A DNA stretch of 64,000 nucleotides. Origin: Cymodocea nodosa (taxonomy: Eukaryota; Streptophyta; Magnoliopsida; Alismatales; Cymodoceaceae). Shown one piece after another: positions 26,201 to 36,698 of this stretch (position 1 is the first letter of the stretch; each line of letters opens with the position of its first letter). The stretch lies in assembly GCA_036874045.1 (NCBI GenBank), contig JAZBRI010000003.1:5530501-5594500 (forward strand). Reading direction: 5' to 3'. The notes under the pieces were generated by a model. The model made no database searches. It was not told the DNA's origin and saw nothing but the letters and a program-made list of their open reading frames with translations. The position numbers and the translations under genes were made by a program.

Positions 26201-29200
26201 CTCATGGAAAGATTACCATTGAATTGACTGGTAAGCATGCCAAAAAATGGCCAGCATGGAGGATAGATAGAAAAAGAAAAGGAAAAAAACACACCTTCAG
26301 CACTCTCAAACATGTAAAAGAAACCAAAGCTACATAAATTTTTTTCCCAGAATACACACTTAGCACATATTATTCTTTCTAAAAATATATTTGCACTCAC
26401 AAAAATTGAAGCAAATTCCCAAAAAGACACTAATGTTATTTCTGCAAGTATTGTAGTAAAAAGAAGAATTGAAGACAAATCATATTATCTTATAACAACA
26501 TTCATGGCTAAATCATTTACCGCAAGAATTGAAGCTGCACGTGCTTCTGCAGAGTCTGCATCAATAAACTCAAGTTTTTTATATATCTCATTAAGTTTTT
26601 GTGAAATGGCATCTTTATCCATTGCTCCCTTAGAATTTTCATTACAGTGTTCCATCTCCTCATCAAACTCTAAATCTCTCTGCAAGATAGAAGGGCAATT
26701 CTAAATCTCTGTAAAATAGAAGGACAATTCTTTAAGCAATAAGCAATTCACATTATCACATATACAACAACAATCAATGCTTTGGTATCCCTAAGTGAGA
26801 TCTTCCATGGGAATCATTTCCTTTCATCATTTCTTACCATCACTAAATATTTTGTTAAATTATGTAATCTTTTTTACTACTAATGAAATAAGGTTTATCC
26901 TTTCTATCCATTAGTTCAACCAATATTAATTAATATTTATTCCCTTACAGGTACATCTATAGGCTTTCTATGAATATAATCAAATCATCTAAGACAATGT
27001 TCAATTATTTTATCCTCAATAAGTGCAAGTCTTATCCTTCAGATGAAATCATTCTTAATTTATCTTTTATAAATTACAACATTACAGTGCATCCATCTAG
27101 CACTCTAATTTCTATTACACCAACTTCAGTAATATATTCAAGTTTAACAGCCCAATGCTATGTATTATATAGCATAACTAGGTGAATAGATGTCCTGCAA
27201 AAAATTTCTTTTAATTTTAAGGGTACTTTTTATCACTCGACATGTTATTTATTTCTCTACTTAATCCTATGAGAAACATTCTTTGTAATTCCGTGATTGT
27301 TGCTTATTATAATTCCAAAAAGTCTAAAATATTTAGTTTTAAGCATACTTTTTAAGGTACCTAGGTGATATACCAGTGTGCCTCGGGCAGGAGCGTGCAT
27401 AGCATGGAATCAAACATCAACACATTTTAGTAAAATTTTCCAAGCACATGTTATTTTTTCAATTTGTCAACATGTTTTATTGAGACAAAATGTTTTTCTT
27501 TCCCATGTTTCCATTGATACATTGAAGTTTTACTAACACACACTTTTTAACCACATCAAAGCTCAACACGAAATTAAAGTTAAATTCCTTGATGGATAAG
27601 TACCTAAAAAAAATTAGTTTTTTAATATTTTTTAAGTATATATAATATATATTTATACAGGTTTAATAATAATTACGTATAGTTTTAGTTCTATTATGTC
27701 TTAAATAACACTTAAATACATCAAGAAGACTAATATAGCATTAAAATATGAGGTGTAATAATATTAATATATATTTCAACAATTATGTATATTTTAATAG
27801 TACTCCAAAACAATAATATTTAAGTTTTTTAAAACAAAAAACACTCTAAACCTTAATCAAAAGATCTACACAATCAAGATAAGGTGAGCTACTAAGTTGT
27901 GACCAATTCCCACCTCAGCGCCTAGGCACACACCTTAAAAAGCATGCTTTTAGGGCATTCCATAACTGTTAAATTTTATGCATTAATCATTATGCCTATC
28001 TATCATGCCATAACTTACAGGACAACTTTGGGAATGGAATTAAATCTTTCTTCCGGCAACCATGGATTGGTTAATCAATACAGTAATTAATTATTCAATC
28101 CTACTACCATTTTCCTATTTTGGCAACTAACCAACCACCATCGGCCAGTTATTGCACCTGCCAAATAAAACCACCTATAATTGGATGATTACCAAATCAA
28201 CCAATTAAGGGAAGCTAGCCTTATTTAGCAACTACTGAGATGTACTTAAACCCCATGAGGGGGCTATCCTAGGTGTGGAATAGCTTGGGCAACTTGCCTA
28301 TGATATTCTAATCTCACCTCTATCAATAAAACTATTCTCTTCTTCCCCAGTTTCCCTCTCCTCCACCCTCCATTGACATAATGGCACCAGTCTCCACTGG
28401 GTCACAGCAACGCTCTCTGCAAGGGCACACCAATCTGGTATCAGAGCCAGACTGCTTCCCTACCACCATGCATCTGAGGAGCTGGAAGCAATGAAGGCCA
28501 TGTTCGCTGAGATAGTGAAGGAGTTGCGCACTGACTTTACTTCTCAATTGGAGTTACTAAAGCATAACTTTAAGGTCGATATTGATGGTGTTTCGCAAGC
28601 ACTGGGCAAGGAGATTACTGAGTTTGCAGAAGGGCAATCGCAAGGTCACCAGTCACTAGAGCGACAGTCTTCCCATAGCAAACATGCTGAGGATTCTCGT
28701 AATAACCCTAGAGGAAAACAGCCAGTGGTCAAGCTCCCTAGCTTTGATGGCACCCAACCCTTGGATACTTCTATACAAGACCAATCAATACTTTCAGTTT
28801 CATGAAACTCCAAAAGATTGGAAGCTTACAGTGGCAGCTTATCACCTTGAAGATGAAGCCCTCTGCTGGTTCTGGTTCATCAACACTCAACAAACATTGG
28901 ACTGGCGCAAATTTACAAGAATGTTGACAGCCAAGTTTGGCCGTAGAACAACAGATCCTATGGCAGCACTGACCTCCCTGCAACAAAAAGGGGAACTCGA
29001 AGAGTATCACCACCATTTCAAAGAACTCAACAATCAGATAGTAGGCCTTCCTAAGGATCATCATCTACGCATCTATCTTGGCAAGTTGGAAGATCACATG
29101 GAAAATTATGTCCATGCCTTTAAACCCTCCAACATCCACCATGATATGGAACTTGCTTCCTACAAGGACAAATGATGACAGAGCAAAGCACGACGTTGTC

Positions 29201-32200
29201 TGGAGCATCGATTGCCACCACCTAAAAAGGAAGCACCCTTGGCAATCACCTGGAAGACAAGGAACCCTCTCCTCCTGCTAAACCCACCAAAAGGATAATG
29301 AGAGACGAATGAGAACGTTGGAAGACATTGGGACTCTATTTCAACTGCAACCAAAAATATTTCCACGGCCACAAGTGTAAGCCAAAGGAGATGTTCCTCA
29401 TTGAACTTTGCACCTCTAACACAAGTGATGATGAATCACACTCAACCGAGGAGCAGTAGGAATCGAAATCTCCCTTATGGCAATTAGTGGTACCATGACA
29501 CCAAGAACAATGTAGATGTTGGGAGTAATGGGTGGCTACCAAGTACTTATACTCATAGATACTGGTAGTTCTCACAATTTCATCTCCACTTCTATCATTC
29601 AACAGTTACACTAGCCAATTTCTCGAGGTCAGAATTGGTCGGTCAAAGTGGCATCCGGACAACCTGCCAAGTGCTTGGGATGGTGCTCCCAACTTCTACT
29701 CAAGATCCAAGTACCGGAGATCAAGGCCGATTTTCATGTAATCGACCTAGCCATTTATAATGTAGTTCTAGGCAAAGAATGGTTAGACACCCTTGGCATT
29801 ATCTAGTGGCAATATCATCAGAAAATCATGTCTTTCTCAACGGGTAGTCATTCATGGATTCTCTACAACCAACATCCTAACAACAAGGTCCTTACTGAAG
29901 TTCATGCTTGCTCCAAAGCACTCCAAAAGGCTCACGAAATTTTTTTAGTGGAATTCAAGGAACCAACATCCACAGAGGATGATGAGGAACTCACTCAGAT
30001 CCATTCTCTCCCTAACCCTAATTTAGCTACAATATTAGAAGAATTTCGTGAAATTTTTGATAAACCTCAAGCCCTACCACTTGTATAGGCACCAGATCAC
30101 CGCATACCATTAAAGGCAAGTAGCGAGCCCTTGCAATATCGACCCTATCGCTATTCCCCCTAGTAGAAACAAGCTATAGAGGAGAATCTCAATGAGCTAT
30201 TGCACGATGGCTTTATTTGGCTAAGCACCAGTCCCTACACCGCACCCATCCTACTCATCAAGAAAAAAAATGGGGATTAGAGGCTTTGCATCAACTACAG
30301 AGGACTCAACAAACAAACAATTAAAGATAAGTTTCCTATTCCTCTTATTGATGACTTGTTGTATGAGCTAGGGGCTAGCCAAATCTTCTCCAAGTTGGAT
30401 CTTCGATCCGAATATCAAGTTTGGATGCACTCCGAAGATACATATAAAATAGCCTTCTAAACCCATCAAGGGCATTATGAGTACCTTGTTATGCCATTTG
30501 GGTTAACAAATGCTCCTACCACTTTCAATCACTTATGAACAACATCTTTCACAAGTACTTGCGTAAGTTTATCATCATTTTTTTTTACGATCTCCTAATT
30601 TATAGCCAGGATGCATAGACCCATAGAGAGCATGTTTGTATCATCCTTCAACTAATGTGAGACAACCACCACAAGGCCAAATGGTCCAAATGCCATTTTG
30701 GTGTTACGTAGGTGCGATATCTAGGACACACAATATCCTCCCAAGGAGTGGCTACTGAAACTGAAAAGCTAGAGGTGACCAAGGCGTGGCCAACACCACG
30801 AACCCTAAGGAGTCTAAGGGGTTTTCTCGGCTTGACAAGTTATTACTGACGATTCATAAAGTCCTATGGACAGATGGCATGGCCACTAACTCAACTGCTA
30901 AAGAATGACTCATACAACTGGACAACTGATTGCAAAGCCACTTTCCAGACAAAAAAAGAAGCCATGATGACTACACCAGTTCTTGCCTTGCCTACCTACA
31001 ACAAGCCCTTTGTAGTTGAGTGCAATGCAAGCAATGGCGAAGTAGGAGCCATCCTCATGCAAGAGGGTTGACCTATCTCCTTCCTTAGCAAACCACTAAA
31101 GGGAAACAAATTGAACCTTCCTACCTATGAGAAGGAGATGGAGGCCCTCTTAATGGCAGTCCAGTGTTGGTGTAACTACCTCCTCGACTCTTGGTTCGTC
31201 ACAAAGACAAACCACGAGAGCCTAAAATATTTATTAGATCAGAGGTTGCACACGAAGGCTCAACACAAGTGGCTAATGAAGTTTATGAGGCTTGATTTTC
31301 ACGTTGAATACAAGAAAGGGCACCTCAATAGTGCCACTAATGCTTTATCAAGATGACCAACTAGTTTGAGCCATCTCTAGGCCCTAGGCGAGCTGGTTCG
31401 AAGCCATTCGACAGGCCTACAATGAAGATGAATACCTTCGAAACAAACTATAGGACTTCATTTTGGGCAGATTAAGCCAACCATGATACTCCTTACATGG
31501 AGGAATTTTGTATCGCAAAGGGAAAATGCTACTTAAAGGCAACACCTTGATCAGCCAACAACTATTGACAAAGTTACATGACACAAAGGTGGGTGGACAC
31601 CATGGATACAAAAAGACGTTGGAAAATTTATGCAAAAGTTTTTATTGGAAAGGGATGACACGCGATATTCAACAATATGTTAGAAACTACCCTATATGTC
31701 AACAATGCAAGGTAGAACATCTCAAACCAACAGGCCTCCTCTAGCCATTACCAATACCAACTCATCCATGGCATGATATTGCGATGGACTTTGTCAATGG
31801 CCTTCCTCAATCCCAAGGTTTCAACACCATACTTGTGGTCGTCAATAGACTCACAAAGTATGGGCACTTCATTGCCATGCGATATCCTTACACTGCCAAG
31901 ACAGTGGTCATTGCTTTTGTCACCAACGTTGTGAAGCTTCATGACATTCCACAATCTATCGTGAACGACCGAGACATCGTTCACAAGCAATTTCTAGAGG
32001 GCACTCTTTGCACAAATGAGCACCAAGCTATGTATGAGCTCGACGTATCACCCAAAGTCAAACGGCCAGAGCAAAGCCTTGAATAAGTGCCTTGAAACAT
32101 ACTTAAGATGTTTTTGTCACACTACTCCAGTTGGTTCGCGTGGCTATCATGGGTGAAATATTCATACAACACTACTCCTCATTCCTCCACAAAGTTCACC

Positions 32201-35200
32201 CCATATGAAGCCCTCTATGGAACACCACCCCCCACAGTCCTCTCTTATGTACCAGGAATAATGTGCCACATGGAGATCACAGTACAAACTAGAAACAAAG
32301 ATTTTGTTCTCCAAATGCTACGAGAACATCTCCTTAAAGCACAAAATTGAATGAAATAACTAAAGGATCAACATCATTGAGAGAAATCCTTTAATATAGG
32401 GGACAAGGTCTACATCAAATTTCATCCTTATCGACAGACTTCAATGCACAAGGAGACTCCAAAGTTGTAGCCGAAGTTCTTTGGGTCATATCCCATTATT
32501 CAACAAATAGGTGAAGTTGCCTACAAACTTCAGCTCCCAACCTCCGCCAAGCTCCACCCTATCTTTCATGTGTCACAGTTAAAACTACACCACCAGCTCA
32601 ACCATCTCCCCAAAACAATCAAGCTACCACCAAAACTGGCCACTGAAGACCTTCAACCCGCCAAAATCTTATAACACCGCCTTATCAATATCGAAAGGCG
32701 CCTAGTCCCACAACTACTCATACAATGGCATAGTTATTCTAAAGAAGATGCAAGATGGGTCAATTATCATGAGTTTTTCACTCGCTATCTAGATGTACCA
32801 CAAGATGAGTTCGAGGACAACCTCGCTCTTAGGGAGGGAGCAGTTGTCATACCATAACTTACAAGACAACTTTGGGAATGAAATTCAATCTTTCTTCCGG
32901 CAGCCATGGATTGGTTAATCAAGACAGTAATTAATTATCCAATCTTGGTGTCATGTTCCTATTTTGGCAACTAATCGACCACCATCGGCCAATTATTGCA
33001 CCAGCCAAATAAAGTCACCTATAATTGGGTGATTACCAAATCAGCCAATAAAGGGAAGCTGACCTTATTTAGCTACTACTGAGATGTACTTAAACCCCAT
33101 GAGGGGGCTATCCTAGGTGTGGAATAGCTTGGGCAACTTGCCTATGATATTCTAATCTCACCTCTATCAATAAAACCATTCTCTTCTTCCCTAGTTTCCC
33201 TCTCCTCCACCCTTCGTTGACATAACGGCGCCAATCTCCACTAGATCACAGCAATGCTCTCAACAAGGGCACACCACTATCACTGTCAACCTTAAATTCC
33301 AACTACTACTTGTAATAAGTGTTGGTTTGGCTTCAAACAATTATGACCCCATGACGCAGATGGCTTTGTGGCTTGATCCTTTGATCTAGTGCTACTTGTG
33401 TTTTCTTCTTTTTCTCTTTTTCTTTGTTCCTTAACCCTTTTTTATACTATTTTTGTTTTGGTTTTCAACTTGCTTACAGCTTGCATAGGCACCCTCATTT
33501 TTATGATTTCAATATATTTCTGTTGCCACTAAAAAAAAAACTTTCATTTCAAGTATTCATATTTCAGTCTCAAGCCTACTTAGTTTAGATCCTTTAGATT
33601 CAAAAATATTTCTCTGTAATCTTATTTAGAACTAATTCCTATATCACTTTCATCAATTGAATTTATATCATCAGCAAACAACATACACAAGGTATTTCTT
33701 CTCAATTTCTTTACTTATTTCACTCATAATCAATAAAAAAGTAATCATATATGCAGATTAAAAAAACCTGCAAAGAAAGGAGTCGAGCCTCTTCTTCTAG
33801 GAGCTGTGTTCGTTCAATATCTGAGTGCAAAACACATTGCAATGCAGATGTATCATCCCCAACAACTTCTTGTTCCACATGCAGTATCTGGCAATTTTTG
33901 GGAATGCCATCAATTGCATGCATGGCCATATGCCTGAGAAATGAAGTCTTCCCTGTACCATTTCTTCCAACAAGACCTGAAATAGAATTGTGCAAAAGAA
34001 AAGAAAAAATTAAACCTAATTTTGTTATTGGATAGGTACCTTCAAATAAAATAAAATATGGTAGAATTGAATGATCAAGTGAGCTTGGATGAGTGAAACC
34101 AAATTTCCAATTATAATGCTGAACCAATTCAATCATTTTTATATAGTTTTTGGGATTAATAAGGGAAAGCTACACCCATAGTTCAAGTGAAAATTGTGCA
34201 TAAACGGGAGATCTTCTTGATCCCCTTTGTATCTTAGAGGAACCTTAAAATAAACAAATCAAATACTGTAAGAAAAATAACTAATACATGATGATATTTT
34301 CTTGATGAATTTAAAGCTTAATATGATTGAATATTTTGATTAAATTTACAACCTATGTTACAATAGAAACTATAGTTTTATTTGTATTTCTGTTAAAAGC
34401 CATACATTCAGTTTTTATATTAAGTAATCAATGTATCAAATCTTGGTTGAAACACAATTATATTTGTACAAGGGGGTCATCCAATAGCTCCACATCAAAT
34501 TCCCTATGTGATTTTTTTCTCTATTATTAGGTCCTGTTTGATTGACCACAATCATACATGCAATATAATGTAATTGAATTACATTAAAACATTTGAATTT
34601 TTTATAATTAAAATTTTTAAAATTTAATCATAAGAAATTACATTCTTTAAGAGATCACTCAATTAACTAAAAATGATATTAAATGGTAAAATTAAATCTT
34701 AATATAATCTTATAATTAGTTTATATTTAGTCACCAAACAATATAATTTAGTTGAAAAATGTAATACATGGAAAAAAAGGATTCATGTGACCAACACCAC
34801 ATAGTGAGATTATGTCTTGGATTATTGTTGTTGCTATTGTTATTTAGTTTTCCTTTTTGGGGTATTGCTATTGATTTTTTTAATTATTTTTCACTTTTTT
34901 TTACCCATACTACAGTAAAACGGGTTGGAAGATGTAGCTCTTGAACATAAGAGAAAAATGTTCCAAATAATTTCTTTTACCAATCACACCCAGTTTAATC
35001 CATTTATTTACCTTTCAACATGCTTCTTTTACAGGTGTATAATCTTGTATGTCTGATTGCCAATAATTTTTTAAGAATGTGAATATGAATCCTCCCAACA
35101 ATACTTAATACAATCTAAACCTCTAAAATGGTTAAGACTAGATGAATATGCTTTCAAGTTTATAAAAAGTGTACCAAGCTATGTTTTAAATGCATATATG

Positions 35201-36698
35201 TAACACATTTTGTATCATTGATAGTTTAAATATGTAAATGTAATATAAATAAATCTATTTTTATGTATGTATGCCCTGTTAAAAAATGTTTCCTAGGTGC
35301 CAAGGCATTCAAGGAACTCTTGGTCAACACTTGGGTGCCTTGACACAATGACAAGTACAGCTTGCATCCAAATCATAAGATAGTAATTAGAAAGTTTCAA
35401 CACATGATACATCAATGCACATACATAATAGAATGTTGAGACATCAAAATAAAAGAAAAACACGTGTCATGTTATTTAGATAGCATAACAAAAGAATCCA
35501 GTTATCTTGAAATTAACTTACCATAGTGTCGTCCAAAAGAAAGTGTCACACAACCATCTTGTATTAAATCACGCCCACCAACTGATATTGTAAAGTTCTC
35601 CATATGAATGTCCTTTACTCCCCATCCTAGTTCATTGCCATTGTGATTAACACTAACTACAGGCATCCCTGCTTTCATTGACTCCATCTCTGCCAAATGA
35701 ATTTGATATTGGGCCTGTTTAATAACTCAAGATAGATTGGTTAATGAAAACCAAGGAAGATACAATGATGAACTGGGGAATCAAAATTCTAACTTAAACA
35801 TCACCAAGTTCTTGGAAACACAAGAAAAAGACAAGTATGTAAAAATTTCATATCCTCAATTCTATCAATAAGCATCTACCCTACGAAAGCTAGTAAGAAA
35901 ATGAATGGCTAGAAATCCTATTGATTCTAGGCAGATGTAAGTAATATTCAACTTTCAATGAAGTATAGCATGTTTAACCCATAAGTTGTTACAAGAGATA
36001 AGTGATTTAGCAGTGGTGAATCCATCAAATGGATTCTTCCTTCATGTTTAGGGTGCTTCTCATTGTGTGTACCTCTCTCTGGCGTTCTTCCTTCCTCTTT
36101 CTTCTTTCAAGCTTAGCTTTATCGCGCTCAGAAAGTATAGGACCCTCAAACACCTCAGCTTGCTTCTTTGGTGCCTTCTCTTCGTCCATCCCGTCAAACA
36201 TTCGCATCGGAGTTGCAAGACTCCTTACAGCTTCCTTTGGTTTCACTAGCCCATGCTTCCCAAACTTCTCCCATAGTTTGTTGCAGACCTACACAAATAG
36301 CCAAAATCTCGTGACAAAACGAACTCACGTACAGAGGTGGAGGAAGCCGAGGTGGACTTTTAAAAGGTACAAAGATAAGAATTAGGAAGAAGACTGCAAA
36401 ACAGATAAACTTCCGATTGCTTAGAAGGCTTATGAAATCAACATTTGAACATGCAAGGCACGAACAAAGGGTAAATAGTGGGGAGATGTCCGACCAATTG
36501 ACACTCGTCGAAGTCGGCAACGCAACCGGAGTCGACGAGGAGCTCTCCGAGAGCATTGTAAGCGCCGTCTCCTTCGAATCCGAAGTCGAAGTCTTCGTCG
36601 GCGAGGACGTTGACGATGTAGTCGACGATGGGCTTGTCGACATCGAGGATCCTCCGGCCGATGACCTCGTGCACCACCGCGCTGGCGACGTCCACCAT
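17128..36698 (-). CDS. ABCF3: ABC transporter F family protein, GCN20/ABCF3 type
   Basis: Role (known): soluble twin-ATPase ABC-F proteins act on ribosomes; yeast GCN20 works with GCN1 in GCN2 activation. Exons: 36698-36495, 36288-36073, 35714-35522, 33976-33768, 26679-26521, 25551-25423, 25273-25172, 25083-24937, 24784-24722, 24550-24504, 24401-24342, 24202-24120, 24047-23953, 22437-22351, 19021-18934, 18098-18013, 17423-17361, 17253-17128. All introns are GT/AG; phases close to 718 aa, near Arabidopsis ABCF3. Seen: N-terminal helical region ([19 protein letters not shown]); Walker A1 GRNGTGKTS (208-216); signature FSGGWRMR (343-350); Walker B LLLLDEPT (363-370) then NHLDL; an ABC-F linker rich in Lys/Arg/Glu; Walker A2 GPNGIGKST (540-548); signature LSGGQ (626-630); Walker [10 protein letters not shown] (648-656). 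No membrane segments. Introns 4 and 14 carry large insertions. Start ATG 36698 (MVDVASAVV) matches the family. Confidence 0.96.
17639..17667. repeat. Short palindromic interspersed repeat
   Basis: The sequence AATCCCACTATATGGGATTGG in intron 16 of the ABC-F gene is a near-perfect inverted repeat and resembles a motif seen around many plant repeats. No full element can be outlined. Confidence 0.3.
19415..19845. repeat. Intron 14 duplication, copy 1
   Basis: This stretch aligns by eye with 22010-22370, for example around AGCAGTTCAGAAAA, AAACAGATT-AGTTTCT and TGTTTCAAAAGAAAA. Similarity is moderate and collinear over about 300-400 bp. Copy 2 touches the exon 14 donor. In copy 1 the bases of the donor and last exon codons are missing, but flanking ATGTAAAGAA is shared. 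Confidence 0.6.
20158..20212. repeat. Direct repeat left of the ABCG fragment
   Basis: About 55 bp around ACAACATTTTGATG and CATTTTATTGATAAAAT recur to the right of the ABCG fragment at about 21202-21258 in the same orientation, with scattered mismatches. Confidence 0.55.
20490..21180 (+). pseudogene. ABCG (WBC) half-transporter pseudogene fragment
   Basis: The plus strand encodes, in several frames, the C-terminal membrane domain of a plant ABCG half-transporter. Seen: [20 protein letters not shown] with [72 protein letters not shown]; and the tail [20 protein letters not shown]. At least two frameshifts and several stops separate these blocks, and no ATP-binding domain is present. It has no introns and lies on the strand opposite its host ABC-F gene, inside intron 14. 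The ABCG family is unrelated in function to ABC-F beyond the shared ATPase class. It is a dead copy, either processed or captured. Confidence 0.82.
21202..21258. repeat. Direct repeat right of the ABCG fragment
   Basis: Partner of 20158-20212, recognised from TACAACATTGTTATGATTTT and CATTTTATTGACAAAAT. The pair brackets the captured coding fragment. Confidence 0.55.
21339..21386. repeat. (AT)n microsatellite
   Basis: An uninterrupted AT dinucleotide run followed by a slightly imperfect continuation, inside intron 14 of the ABC-F gene. Confidence 0.9.
21813..21888. repeat. (CT)n(AT)n compound microsatellite
   Basis: About 25 CT units pass directly into about 12 AT units, within the candidate gene-capturing element. 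Confidence 0.9.
22010..22370. repeat. Intron 14 duplication, copy 2 (abuts exon 14)
   Basis: Partner of 19415-19845. Its right end includes the functional GTAAGT donor of exon 14 and a few exon bases, so this copy is probably the original and copy 1 the derived one. Confidence 0.6.
23220..23253. repeat. (TC)n microsatellite
   Basis: About 16 TC units in intron 13 of the ABC-F gene. Confidence 0.9.
26920..27340 (-). mobile_element. RTE-type LINE relic, 3' part
   Basis: Minus-strand translation reads [26 protein letters not shown] followed by IKDKLRM and SLRIIKI-like residues. This is the decayed equivalent of the conserved plant RTE tail around YG-x-E-x-WAVKKQH and E-x-RMLRWM. Stops and frameshifts are frequent. 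The upstream part of the same LINE lies at 33547-33710; a MITE and an LTR element now separate the two. It has the same orientation as the host ABC-F gene. Confidence 0.6.
27341..27948. mobile_element. hAT-like MITE with terminal inverted repeats
   Basis: The left end AAGCATACTTTTTAAGGTAC matches the reverse complement of the right end (AAGCATGCTTTTTAAGGTGT). Further inward, CTAGGTG and CCTAGGCGC continue the likeness. Length is about 608 bp with no coding potential. It resembles the many short plant hAT-type elements whose ends carry GCGCCTAGGC. The target duplication is not clear. It lies within the LINE relic in intron 4. Confidence 0.6.
27996..28000. repeat. Target site duplication, left copy (CTATC)
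   Basis: CTATC directly precedes the 5' LTR and is repeated exactly after the 3' LTR at 33277-33281. Confidence 0.85.
28001..28432 (+). repeat. 5' LTR of the gypsy element
   Basis: 432 bp, the same length as the 3' LTR and collinear with it by eye. It ends ACACCA. It starts TATCATG, where the 3' LTR starts TGTCATA, so the terminal TG has mutated to TA. Confidence 0.92.
28436..28450 (+). promoter_or_regulatory. Primer-binding site, initiator tRNA-Met type
   Basis: TGGTATCAGAGCCAG begins three bases after the 5' LTR and matches the 3' end of plant initiator tRNA-Met, the usual primer for many plant LTR elements. Confidence 0.88.
32831..32844 (+). promoter_or_regulatory. Polypurine tract of the gypsy element
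   Basis: AGGGAGGGAGCAGT lies directly before the 3' LTR. It is purine-rich and placed as a plus-strand priming site should be. Confidence 0.8.
32845..33276 (+). repeat. 3' LTR of the gypsy element
   Basis: 432 bp, starting TGTCATACCA and ending ACACCA. Highly similar to 28001-28432 with scattered substitutions. The differences are spread along its length, which argues against a very recent insertion. Confidence 0.92.
33277..33281. repeat. Target site duplication, right copy (CTATC)
   Basis: Exact match to 27996-28000. Confidence 0.85.
33547..33710 (-). mobile_element. RTE-type LINE relic, reverse-transcriptase part
   Basis: The minus strand reads [11 protein letters not shown], then [10 protein letters not shown] and [10 protein letters not shown], with one or two stops. 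This is the decayed form of the plant RTE motif FADDIVLIDE followed by a W-R-E-x-LE-x-KG region and KTEYM. With 26920-27340 it outlines one LINE broken by later insertions. Confidence 0.65.
35271..35345. repeat. Interspersed repeat shared with intron 14
   Basis: Around GGCATTCAAGGAACTCTTGG and TCAACACTTGGGTGCCTTGA this matches 21905-21985 (CATTCAAGGTGCCCTTGG, TCAACACTTGAGCACCTTAA) in the same orientation. It is probably one end of a transposon family. Confidence 0.55.

Larger units (their letters stand above)
28001..33276 (+). mobile_element. Ty3/gypsy LTR retrotransposon, chromovirus-like, structurally complete but coding-dead
   Basis: The element is 5.28 kb with LTRs of 432 bp at each end, 5-bp target repeats (CTATC), a tRNA-Met primer site and a 3' purine tract. 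The plus strand encodes, in order, gag (about 28491-29175, frameshifted), a retropepsin with [12 protein letters not shown] (about 29545-29585), reverse transcriptase (about 30110-30620), RNase H (about 30870-31356), integrase with an HHCC zinc site and core (about 31508-32090), and a chromodomain-like tail before the 3' LTR. The pol order RT-RNaseH-integrase marks Ty3/gypsy. Many stops and frameshifts are present, and the RT active-site motif reads FYDLLIYS where family members have two adjacent Asp. It inserted into intron 4 of the ABC-F gene, antisense to it. Confidence 0.92.
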
